A stretch of DNA of 64,000 nt from Asaia bogorensis_B (GTDB lineage Bacteria > Pseudomonadota > Alphaproteobacteria > Acetobacterales > Acetobacteraceae). Shown piece by piece: positions 52,738-61,676 of the stretch (the first letter of the stretch is position 1; each line of letters opens with the position of its first letter). The notes beneath the pieces are model-generated. The model had not been told where the DNA came from, ran no database searches, and was given only the letters and a program-made list of their open reading frames with translations. The stretch lies in NCBI RefSeq assembly GCF_900465315.1, contig NZ_UBIX01000013.1; one strand, 5' to 3'. Made by a program: the position numbers and the translations under genes.

Positions 52738-53599
52738 TTCTGGCCGATCTCAAATATTTCATTTATATGAAAAACCTAAACTCGATTTAACATGGCGGGT
52801 CTCGTGCCTCCAAATAGTTGTATGCAACAAAGCATGTGGAATGACTTATCTCCTCAAGTCAGAAATTCCATGCTGGTGATATGGCTGATTGGCTTACCCG
52901 ATAGTCGGACAGTAGGCGCAGCAGTCTTATCTGCGCATTTCAAGCACTGACATTGGTTAAATGGGGGCTTGATTACCGCCTTAGCGGGTACAATGATTTA
53001 TCTCGTCCGGGCACACGGGAGATCCAAGACGCCTATCTCCTCGGAAGCGCCAAAGGATGATTGCCACGCGATATGCATGATCTCGCGGAGTGATGTAATC
53101 TTTCTCACCATGATACAGACTGATCACGCTAGAGCCTGGAGGGGTCTCAAAGAGCAAAAGGCGATGAAAATTACATAACTGTTCCAGATAGTTTAAGTGT
53201 AAGAAAACATAAATAAATAATGTCAAATAACACATAGGTTAATATTGATTCAGATCAATAACAAATACATAACTGATATTTGCATATTACACGTAGTATC
53301 TCATGGTGATATTTATTCACTAGATTGCCTTGGCGCTTCTAAGTATCCTAGTTCCCGGACGTGAGGTGGCATAGCAGAACAAAAGATCGCTCAGTATTTA
53401 CCGGTCGGCTCGGCCGCAGGTTCGGAGATCTGCTCGCGTGTCATGAGCGCTCAAGGTGGATGTCTGAGATGGGTCATTGTCTATCTTATGGTGGTAGCGC
53501 CGCTGGATATAGAGGAGTGCGGTAATGCGCTTAGCGCCCTATAGGAGACTCAGCGTTACGAGTCTTCATTAGGGGGCGTTCAGGATACAAGCTTTGCGT
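52738..53599 (+). other. AT-rich non-coding stretch
   Basis: About 860 bases, the most AT-rich part of the window (notably 53170-53330). Only short open frames without ribosome-binding sites or family resemblance. It contains one perfect FNR/CRP-type palindrome (separate entry) and otherwise nothing I can name. Confidence 0.6.
53245..53258. promoter_or_regulatory. FNR/FixK-type palindrome
   Basis: TTGATTCAGATCAA, a perfect match to the TTGAT-N4-ATCAA consensus of FNR-like regulators. It lies in the AT-rich spacer about 510 bases upstream of the hydrolase start (minus strand) and upstream of the decayed transposase on the plus strand, so no intact target gene is obvious. Confidence 0.4.
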
Positions 53600-54171
53600 G
53601 CGAGCACCAAGGCAGATAGGCCGGATGGCCGACATCGCCCGCACAACGAGGCGTCATCCGTCCCACTTGGCTGATCTAGATTGGGGGCACATAGCGCCTC
53701 TGAGGCCGCAGGGCGCGAAGCCAGCGCATCTGGCGGTGTCATCGATGGTCCTGGCATCGAGATGGACGTTGCTCGCAAGCAGAATATCACAGTTCATACG
53801 GATGGTAGGCTGCCTCTGGTTCGGCTTACGCCAGTTAATGCCTCATACCGTCCAAGAGGGCGGGTGACCCTCGATGACCTCTGTGAGTAATGGCCTTGGG
53901 TGGGGCGTCGCTCGGCAGATGGCGAATATGATCGCCTTCATATTATAAACAGGGACATCTTTGTCGACCTCACGATCAAGGTTATTCGGCTTCCGGCGAC
54001 GTCAGAAAAATTCAAGATTTTACCTGCCAGTGAATCGTCGAGCGTAGCTTTGGCTAGATGGTCAACCAAAGGCGTCTCGAGGAGGATTGCAAGAGTTAGG
54101 TCAATTTTGCTGAGGCCTTCTTCCATATCTATATGACGTGCCTCGCGCTTTGCTGGATTGCCTATTTCTGA
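53600..54171 (+). pseudogene. decayed IS5-family transposase
   Basis: The DDE part of an IS5-type transposase can be pieced together. One frame carries IEMDVARKQNITVHTDGRLPLV, an in-frame stop at 53888, then WPWVGRRSADGEYDRLHIIN (second Asp) to KFKILP at about 54027. After a frameshift, the frame at 54034 reads IVERSFG-stop-MVNQRRLEEDC with the catalytic Glu region, another stop, and AEAFFHI. At least three stops and one frameshift, so it is inactive. The N-terminal domain and the inverted repeats were not found. Left boundary approximate. Confidence 0.72.
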
Positions 54172-54318
54172 ATGTTTGCGTCGGTTCTTATCCGGCAAGT
54201 CCCTCTCTGTGTCTGATTTATCAAACCCGCGGTTCAGAGCTGCAGTGGATGGCATATGCATTCAGTCTTGTTTCCCCCGATGTGTCGCAGAGTATCTGCG
54301 GCGGGCACTAACCTCGCC

Positions 54319-55191
<873 letters not shown>

Positions 55192-55325
55192 GAAATCCGG
55201 TTTCTGTCTCGGTGTCCTGTTACGCCGTGCGGGGTGTCGGCTCGTGCCTTATACTGCATCAGGGTCGTCAGTGGCCAAGTAGGAAGTGGAGAGTTGCCTT
55301 GGGTGGTGCCGACAGCCTGGCCGAT

Positions 55326-56363
55326 ATGAAGGCCGAGCAAAACAACAGTGCAGCCGTGCCCGTCAATGGCGAGCGCTCAGCCCTTAACGCCCTTTCCGAC
55401 TTTCTCAAGGATGACATGGAGGCCTGCAACCGCGAGATTGTCGCGCGTATGCAAAGCCCGGTCCCGCTTATCCCCCAATTGGGCGCCCATCTGGTCGCCG
55501 CTGGTGGCAAGAGGCTGCGCCCGTTGCTCACCCTCGCATCGGCGCGTCTATGTGGCTATGAGCCCTCGCCCGAGAACCGGCGTCATGTCGGGCTGGCCGC
55601 CTGTGTCGAGTTCATCCATACGGCCACATTGCTGCATGACGACGTGGTGGATGAAAGCACGTTGCGCCGTGGCCTTGCCTCAGCCAATGCCGTGTTCGGC
55701 AACAAGGCCTCGGTGCTGGTAGGCGATTTCCTGTTTGCTCGTTCGTTCCAGCTGATGACCGCCGATGGCTCCCTCAAGGTCATGGCCATTCTTTCTGCCG
55801 CCTCGGCTACGATTGCCGAAGGCGAGGTGTTGCAGATGGCGACACAGAACGATCTGTCCACACCGATCGAGAAATATCTGGAGGTCATTCACGGCAAGAC
55901 GGCTGCGTTGTTTGCTGCCGCATGCCGGGTTGGCGCAGTGGTGGCTACACGCCCGGAGAGCGACGAGAATGCGCTCGAGGCCTATGGCACCAATCTCGGT
56001 ATGGCGTTCCAGCTTGTCGATGACGCGCTCGATTATGCGGCCGACCAGCAGGTGCTGGGCAAGACCGTCGGCGATGACATGCGTGAGGGCAAGATTACCC
56101 TGCCTGTGCTGGCGGCTTTCCAGGCTGGCGATGAGGCCGACCGTGCGTTCTGGCTACGTGTCATCGAAACCGGTGAGCAGACCGACGAGGATCTGCCGCA
56201 CGCGCTCGCTCTTATCGAGAAAACGGGGGCCATCCAGACGACGCTGGATCGGGCGCAGCTTTATGCAGATGCGGCTATCGAAGCCCTGTCGTCTTTCCCT
56301 GACAGCCCGATCCGGCAGCTCATGATCGACGCAGCCTCCTATACGGTCAGCCGCGCCAACTGA
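55326..56363 (+). CDS. ispB: long-chain polyprenyl diphosphate synthase
   Basis: 345 residues from ATG 55326. Makes the ubiquinone side chain. First Asp-rich motif LLHDDVVDES, second QLVDDALDY, plus GGKRLRPLLTL. The residue before the first motif is consistent with a long-chain (octa- to decaprenyl) product, but the exact length cannot be read. TTG at 55299 has a better ribosome-binding site (ggagag) and would add 9 residues. A possible -10 (TATACT) lies at about 55254. Confidence 0.92.
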   Translation: MKAEQNNSAAVPVNGERSALNALSDFLKDDMEACNREIVARMQSPVPLIPQLGAHLVAAGGKRLRPLLTLASARLCGYEPSPENRRHVGLAACVEFIHTATLLHDDVVDESTLRRGLASANAVFGNKASVLVGDFLFARSFQLMTADGSLKVMAILSAASATIAEGEVLQMATQNDLSTPIEKYLEVIHGKTAALFAAACRVGAVVATRPESDENALEAYGTNLGMAFQLVDDALDYAADQQVLGKTVGDDMREGKITLPVLAAFQAGDEADRAFWLRVIETGEQTDEDLPHALALIEKTGAIQTTLDRAQLYADAAIEALSSFPDSPIRQLMIDAASYTVSRAN

Positions 56364-56464
56364 CTGAAGAGACGGGGGAGCTGAAAGCTCTCCCTCCGGT
56401 ATCTGTCGTCAGGCAGGTCGCGCCTCATCCGCTCGGCCGCGAAGCCGGTCCAGAGCGCCCCTGT

Positions 56465-57292
56465 TTAGGATACGGGGGTTGCGTCCAGAACCGTGATGTC
56501 CTGATACCCCAAGCGAGCAATGGCGCGCCTCAGGGCCTGTTCATCCGCGGCTGGGCCAGTCAGGCAGAGCGATTCTGGCGCGGCGCTGGCCGAACGATCT
56601 GACACGCGCATTTCAAGCACGTGATTGACCTGTCGGGCGACCGCAAGAGCGGGGTCGAGCCAGTTGATGTCCGGTGGGCACAGGCGCAGGAAAGTATTGC
56701 TGAGGAACGTGTAATGGGTGCAGCCCAGTCCGATTGTATCAATCCGGGCGCCATTGGGCGCCTCGAACAGATGCCGCAGTTCCTGGGCTACCAGATTGTC
56801 ATCGATCGGACGGCCCAGGAAGGCCTGTTCCGCCAGATCGGCAAGGGTACGGGCCCCGTGCACGATCATCTCGCAATCGGCGGCGAACGTGTCGCGCAGG
56901 CTACGCAGATAGGGGCGACGTGCCGTGCCTCGTGTGGCCAACAGGCCGAAAACCCGCGTCTGACTGACGCGCGCCGCCCAGCGAACGGGGGGCACGCAGC
57001 CCACGAAGGGCACATCGAAACGAGCGCGCAGGGCGTCGAGGGCGATGGTGCTGGCGGTATTGCATGCAATCAGCACGACATCGGGGCGAAGTCGGGCAAT
57101 ACGCTCTTCCATGAGCGCTAGAATGCGCGTGACGAGGACGGCATCGTCCTGTTCGCCGTAAGGAAAAAGCGCGTTATCGGCCAGATAGTCGATTAGGGTG
57201 CCGGGCGGCAGGGTGGTGCGCAGAGCCTGCACCACCGCAAGACCGCCTATGCCCGAGTCAAAAGCCAGAACGCGACCCGGATCGGTGGGCAA
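56465..57292 (-). CDS. murI: glutamate racemase
   Basis: 275 residues. Provides D-glutamate for peptidoglycan. The two catalytic cysteines are in ACNTAS and GCTHY; FDSGIGGL is the N-terminal signature. The start is TTG at 57292, two bases after the pyrE stop with a GGAAGG site; longer versions would lie antisense-free inside pyrE and are unconserved. Co-transcribed with pyrE. Confidence 0.93.
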   Translation of the reverse strand: MPTDPGRVLAFDSGIGGLAVVQALRTTLPPGTLIDYLADNALFPYGEQDDAVLVTRILALMEERIARLRPDVVLIACNTASTIALDALRARFDVPFVGCVPPVRWAARVSQTRVFGLLATRGTARRPYLRSLRDTFAADCEMIVHGARTLADLAEQAFLGRPIDDNLVAQELRHLFEAPNGARIDTIGLGCTHYTFLSNTFLRLCPPDINWLDPALAVARQVNHVLEMRVSDRSASAAPESLCLTGPAADEQALRRAIARLGYQDITVLDATPVS

Positions 57293-57293
57293 G

Positions 57294-58046
57294 TCAGCCT
57301 TCCGCCTTGGCCTTGAGGGCTGCAGCTTCCTCAGCGCTGCCGACGCCGCCATGTGCCTTGGACCAGCCACAGGGATCCTCAAGGAAGCGACGCACCTCAT
57401 GGATATCGCTCTCGGAGAAATAATTGGCGCCGGAGCAGGCCTCAAGCACATCCCACCAGGTGCAGAGCGAATGAAGCGAGACATTCATGTCGGCAAGCGT
57501 CTTCTGTGCGCCGGGGAACACACCGTAAAAGAAGACGACAAAGGTGTGATCGACAATGGCACCCGCCGAACGCAGGGCATTGGCAAAGCGGACCTTGGAC
57601 GCGCCGTCCGTGGTGAGGTCTTCCACCAGAAGGGTGCGCATCGATTCCGGGACGTCACCCTCGATCTGGGCGTTACGGCCAAAGCCCTTGGGCTTTTTGC
57701 GGACATAGGCCATCGGCGCCATCATCCGATCGGCGATCCAGGCAGCAAAAGGGATACCGGCAGTTTCACCGCCGACAACGCACTCGATGCTCTCATAGCC
57801 GATGTGGCGGCCGATCTTCTCGACAGCAAGTTCGACAATCTTGGCGCGTGCGCGCGGGAAGAAGATGATCTTGCGGCAATCGATATAGACCGGCGATTTC
57901 CAGCCTGAGGTCAGGGTGTAGGGCTCGTCAGGGCGGAAATTGATCGCCTTGATTTCCAGAAGGATGCGCGCTGTGGTCAGGGCTGCATCCCTGTCCCACT
58001 GGGTCTGGCGAACCGCACCACCGTTGATCTCGTTGCTGAGAGCCAT
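57294..58046 (-). CDS. pyrE: orotate phosphoribosyltransferase
   Basis: 250 residues, condenses orotate with PRPP to OMP. PRPP-binding motif LLVEDLTTDGASK and the YVRKKPKGFG segment are present. The C-terminus is longer than in E. coli by about 30 residues (VRRFLEDPCGWSKAHGG), as in many alphaproteobacterial forms. murI follows after 1 base. Confidence 0.94.
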   Translation of the reverse strand: MALSNEINGGAVRQTQWDRDAALTTARILLEIKAINFRPDEPYTLTSGWKSPVYIDCRKIIFFPRARAKIVELAVEKIGRHIGYESIECVVGGETAGIPFAAWIADRMMAPMAYVRKKPKGFGRNAQIEGDVPESMRTLLVEDLTTDGASKVRFANALRSAGAIVDHTFVVFFYGVFPGAQKTLADMNVSLHSLCTWWDVLEACSGANYFSESDIHEVRRFLEDPCGWSKAHGGVGSAEEAAALKAKAEG

Positions 58047-58221
58047 CTCTTGTCACTCCATGATCTTTAGCCGTGCAGGATTATCCGGCCTTCGCGAGAA
58101 AAGTAAGACAAATAAGCAGAGAAAACGCTCCCGTGAGTGCGATAGGCTACGCTTGCATTTACCATCGGAAAAGATTTACAATGCAGCAATTGATAATAAT
58201 TCTCAACTAGGATCTGTTTGC

Positions 58222-58458
58222 GTGACTGTTGATCTCAACCGCATTTCCCGAAAGTGCGAACGCGCCGTCATCACGGCGTATGAAGAGTTGCGGGAAGTGG
58301 GTCAGCCTGACATCCAGGCTTTCACCGCATGCACGACCCTTTACCGTATTCATCATCCCGAAGCGTCCATCAATGAGGCGCGCCGTCTGGTGTCGGAATG
58401 GATTGATCATCACATCGTGCGTCAGGACAAGGGCGCGACGCCGGGCTGTGATTGCTGA
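58222..58458 (+). CDS. small conserved-type protein of unknown function
   Basis: 78 residues, GTG start at 58222 with aggat upstream. All-helical looking, with a Cys in the ISRKCERAV segment, a central Cys-Thr-Thr-Leu-Tyr-Arg stretch, and a C-terminal CDC. The preceding open frame runs through the pyrE promoter and is AT-rich, so the GTG is preferred. No family recognised. Confidence 0.6.
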   Translation: MTVDLNRISRKCERAVITAYEELREVGQPDIQAFTACTTLYRIHHPEASINEARRLVSEWIDHHIVRQDKGATPGCDC

Positions 58459-58613
58459 CGGCTGAAATATCCGGGCAGGTACTAGCTGAGCGGAGTGCTG
58501 GGTGACAGCCTCTGCTTTCCGGCGGTCTGAGTGATCCGCGAGGATCGCGAACATCACCTCTCTGGAAGGGGAGGCGCTATAAAAGATTTTTGTCCTGCAA
58601 CTGGTCGGGCGCT

Positions 58614-58645
58614 TGGAAAAAAAACCGGAGCATTACTCCGGTTTT
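58614..58645 (-). terminator. rho-independent terminator of gltA
   Basis: Stem AAAACCGGAG (58621-58630) with CTCCGGTTTT (58636-58645), five-base loop. On the minus strand it is followed by a long T run (complement of 58616-58624). It lies 23 bases after the gltA stop. Plus-strand readout also ends in TTTT and may serve the small gene at 58222. Confidence 0.88.
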
Positions 58646-58667
58646 CTCCCTTTTCACCTGAATGAAT

Positions 58668-59984
58668 TCAGCTTCGCCGGCAAAGTGGTACGTAATCGCG
58701 ACGGGTTTGTCCGATATAGAGCTGGCGTGGCCGTCCGATACGCTGACCGGGCTCCTCTATCATTTCACGCCACTGACTGACCCAGCCCACGGTGCGGGCC
58801 ACCGCGAAAAGCACGGTGAACATCGAGGTGGGAATACCCATCGCCTTAAGTATCAGCCCTGAATAGAAATCGACATTGGGGTAGAGGCGGCGCTGCACGA
58901 AATAGGGATCGTTGACGGCGATACGTTCGAGCTCGGCGGCAAGATCGAACATAGGATCGTGCTTGAGACCAAGCTCTGCCACGACCTCGTGATAGGTCTG
59001 CTCCATGATCTTCGCACGTGGATCGAAGTTCTTGTACACGCGATGGCCGAAGCCCATCAGCCTTACGCCGCTCTCACGGTTCTTCACCTGAGTGATGAAG
59101 GCCGGGATGTTTTCCTTCGACCCGATCTGGGAAAGCATGCCCAGAACGGCCTCATTGGCCCCGCCATGGGCAGGCCCCCAGAGCGCGGCGATACCGGCTG
59201 CAATACAGGCAAACGGGTTCGAGCCGGTCGAGCCCACGAGGCGCACCGTCGAGGTTGAAGCGTTCTGCTCGTGATCAGCATGCAGGATCAGGATGCGGTC
59301 GATGGCGCGGGCCAGAACCGGGTTGACCTTGTACTCGGCGTTTGGCTTGGCAAACAGCATCTTCAGGAAGTTTTCCGAGAAGGTCAGGCTGTTGTCAGGG
59401 TAAACGAATGGTTCACCGACCGTGTATTTATAGGCCCAGGCAGCGATGGTTGGTACCTTGGCAATCAGACGGCGGGTGGAAAGGTCACGCGAGGCTTCGT
59501 GAGAGATATCCACGGCATCGGGGTAAAAGGCTGAGAGCGCAGCCACGGTACCGCACAGGATGGCCATCGGATGAGCATCGCGGCGGAAACCGTTGAAAAA
59601 GTTGCGGATCTGCTCATGCAGAAGCGCCTGCTCCTTGAGGTCGTGCTGGAAACGGTCGTAATCCGCCCGGTTCGGGAGTTCGCCATAGACGAGGAGATAG
59701 GCTGTTTCAGTGAAACTGGCCTCGGTGGCGAGCTGCTCGATGGGATAGCCCCGGTGCAGCAACACGCCCTCATCACCATCGATGAAGGTGACAGCGCTAC
59801 GGCAGGAAGCCGTCTCGCCATAGCCGGGATCGAACGAAAACATTCCGGTCTCGGCGGTGAGTTTGCGGATATCCATCACGTCGGGGCCCATCGTACCCTT
59901 CATGATGGGGAATTCGGCAGAGCGCTCGCCTATGCTGAGGGCCGCCGTTGCGGAGATGGGTCCGTTGGTATCGTGTTCAGCCAT
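58668..59984 (-). CDS. gltA: citrate synthase
   Basis: 438 residues, hexameric Gram-negative type. Catalytic His in GPAHGGANEA, His in MGFGHRVYK, and the conserved Asp region further on. Entry enzyme of the TCA cycle; in acetic acid bacteria the orthologue (AarA) contributes to acetic acid tolerance through acetate overoxidation. ATG 59984 chosen over 60020 (12 extra residues). Ends in a clear terminator. Confidence 0.97.
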   Translation of the reverse strand: MAEHDTNGPISATAALSIGERSAEFPIMKGTMGPDVMDIRKLTAETGMFSFDPGYGETASCRSAVTFIDGDEGVLLHRGYPIEQLATEASFTETAYLLVYGELPNRADYDRFQHDLKEQALLHEQIRNFFNGFRRDAHPMAILCGTVAALSAFYPDAVDISHEASRDLSTRRLIAKVPTIAAWAYKYTVGEPFVYPDNSLTFSENFLKMLFAKPNAEYKVNPVLARAIDRILILHADHEQNASTSTVRLVGSTGSNPFACIAAGIAALWGPAHGGANEAVLGMLSQIGSKENIPAFITQVKNRESGVRLMGFGHRVYKNFDPRAKIMEQTYHEVVAELGLKHDPMFDLAAELERIAVNDPYFVQRRLYPNVDFYSGLILKAMGIPTSMFTVLFAVARTVGWVSQWREMIEEPGQRIGRPRQLYIGQTRRDYVPLCRRS

Positions 59985-60041
59985 AAGAAACGCCTTACGA
60001 ATTGTGCCGGACAGGGGCAATCAACATATGGGTGATGAGCG

Positions 60042-60557
60042 TCAGGGGTGAATGACGGCATTGAGCCCGGCGGTGTTGGGAGACAAGCCAGCCCAGTCCG
60101 AGGCTACTGTGAACAGTGTTGCGGTGCCGGGCTCATACGATTTCATCAATTCGCGAGCGATCGGCCCATCAATAGCGTCGCTCGCAAGATGGCGGCATGT
60201 CTGAGCTATCGCAGGGTTGTGACCGACGATGATTAATGTCCCGACCGTCCGGGGCGTTTCACGCAGCAGCTCAAGGAAGCCATAGAGGTCGAGATCATAC
60301 AGGGCATCCAGACCGAGAGAGACACAGGTATCAGGGAGGGAGTCAGCAATGGCAGCTGCGGTCTGCGTCGTACGTGATGCCGAGCTGTGCCACAAATTGG
60401 CCCGGTCCAGCGGGATCTCCAGCGCTGAAATCCTGTGAGCAAGGCTACGGGCCTCCCGTTCACCTTCGGTGGTAAGAACGCGTTGACGATCGCTCCCGCC
60501 CGGTATTTCGGGTGAGGCGCTGGCGTGCCTGACAAGAATAAGATGATGAGAAGTCAT
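60042..60557 (-). CDS. SixA-like histidine phosphatase
   Basis: 171 residues with the RHG/RHAS motif (LVRHASASP, phosphohistidine) and the second His in IVGHNPAI. SixA proteins remove phosphate from histidine phosphotransfer domains or from PTS-Ntr proteins. No kinase is adjacent. It is followed by gltA and preceded by the chorismate mutase gene, spaced by 14 bases. Confidence 0.85.
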   Translation of the reverse strand: MTSHHLILVRHASASPEIPGGSDRQRVLTTEGEREARSLAHRISALEIPLDRANLWHSSASRTTQTAAAIADSLPDTCVSLGLDALYDLDLYGFLELLRETPRTVGTLIIVGHNPAIAQTCRHLASDAIDGPIARELMKSYEPGTATLFTVASDWAGLSPNTAGLNAVIHP

Positions 60558-60571
60558 GCAGGCTCCGCCAT

Positions 60572-60874
60572 TCAGCGCGGGCTACGCCCGGCGATTGAGT
60601 CGTGATGACGGATCACCTCCTTGATGATGAAAGCAAGGAACTTTTCCGCGAAGTCCGGATCGAGGCGCGCCGACAAGGCAAGCTGGCGCAGGCGCTCGAT
60701 CTGTCTCGCTTCACGGGAGGGATCCGCGGCGGGGAGGCCTGCACGGGCCTTGAGTTCGCCAACTGCCTGTGTCTGACGGAAGCGTTCTGCCAGCATGTGG
60801 ATCAGGGCGGCATCAATATTGTCGATGCTTTGGCGATGCTGCTCAAGAAGGGCACGGGTTTCGATTTCAGACAT
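60572..60874 (-). CDS. chorismate mutase (AroQ class)
   Basis: 100 residues, all-helical AroQ fold: MSEIETRALLEQHRQSIDNIDAALIHMLAERFRQTQAVGELKA and a third helix FAEKFLAFIIKEVIRHH. Converts chorismate to prephenate for Phe/Tyr synthesis. ATG 60874 overlaps the metallophosphatase stop by 8 bases, so translation is coupled. Longer frames upstream lie antisense to nothing but are inside the phosphatase gene. Confidence 0.88.
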   Translation of the reverse strand: MSEIETRALLEQHRQSIDNIDAALIHMLAERFRQTQAVGELKARAGLPAADPSREARQIERLRQLALSARLDPDFAEKFLAFIIKEVIRHHDSIAGRSPR

Positions 60875-61553
60875 CCAGATCAATCCAGGCAAGATGGCCG
60901 CCTTTGCCGGCGCCAAGGTCGGTAAATATCGCACGGCCCCCGTTACGCCCGTCGCGTATCCAGGGTCGTCCGTCGGTCGAGCGTCGGTCATGGCCACAAT
61001 AGACGACATGCCCTGCGGGAATATGGTCGATCCAGCGCAGGCGTCGCTCGGGATAGCCATCGGGCTGCATTCTTCCAGTGGTCTCGCCAAAGAGCGCGCG
61101 CGACAGCAGGGAACTCATGCTCCCAAGGGCGGGAGGCGGGGCTTCCACAAGCATGTCGGTATGGAAGCCGCCATGAACAAAGATAAGCGTGTCATGGACG
61201 ATCCATGCGGGTGCGGCAGCGATCGCCTCATAGGCGCGTTCCCGCAACCCGGCCTGAACAGGCCCTGACAGTTGATGTAGTGTCTCCTCCAGAGGGGGAT
61301 CACGGCGCAACCTGCGCCCTTCAAGCGCACGGCCCAGCTTGCGATCATGATTGCCGAGGATGAACAAGCCGCGCTCATCATCGATCAGATCGAGCATGAG
61401 CCTGAGGGTGCCTGCGCTGTCGGGACCATGATCGACCAGATCGCCCAGCTGGATGATGAACCGGTCGGTGGCGACAGCATGTTCAAAAGCGGTCAGGTCT
61501 CCATGCACGTCTCCCACCACGCGTATGCCGCGCCCGGCACTCAGCCTGGACAA
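60867..61553 (-). CDS. calcineurin-like metallophosphatase
   Basis: 228 residues with the complete motif set: GDVHGD, GDLVDHGPDS, GNHDRKL, VHGGFH and CGHD. It resembles the bacterial PrpA/PNKP-type protein or nucleotide phosphatases. Substrate unknown. A GGTTATAACC palindrome (61662-61671) sits between it and smc. Confidence 0.88.
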   Translation of the reverse strand: MSRLSAGRGIRVVGDVHGDLTAFEHAVATDRFIIQLGDLVDHGPDSAGTLRLMLDLIDDERGLFILGNHDRKLGRALEGRRLRRDPPLEETLHQLSGPVQAGLRERAYEAIAAAPAWIVHDTLIFVHGGFHTDMLVEAPPPALGSMSSLLSRALFGETTGRMQPDGYPERRLRWIDHIPAGHVVYCGHDRRSTDGRPWIRDGRNGGRAIFTDLGAGKGGHLAWIDLDV

Positions 61554-61676
61554 GTCGGGAGGAGGGGGGGGAGAGACGTTAATCTTCGGAGCCTTTCAGT
61601 TATTTCACATAACGAAACCGCCAGTATGGGGCGCATTCGGCGAAAAACACAATAAAGACATGGTTATAACCGAACG

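Noticed and set aside
52981..53235. 84-codon minus-strand frame next to the FNR-type palindrome
   Set aside because: No ribosome-binding site, composition unlike coding DNA, and no recognisable family. A new small protein cannot be excluded.
61662..61671. Perfect palindrome GGTTATAACC between smc and the metallophosphatase gene
   Set aside because: Only ten bases, no second copy seen nearby, and no known operator I can tie it to.
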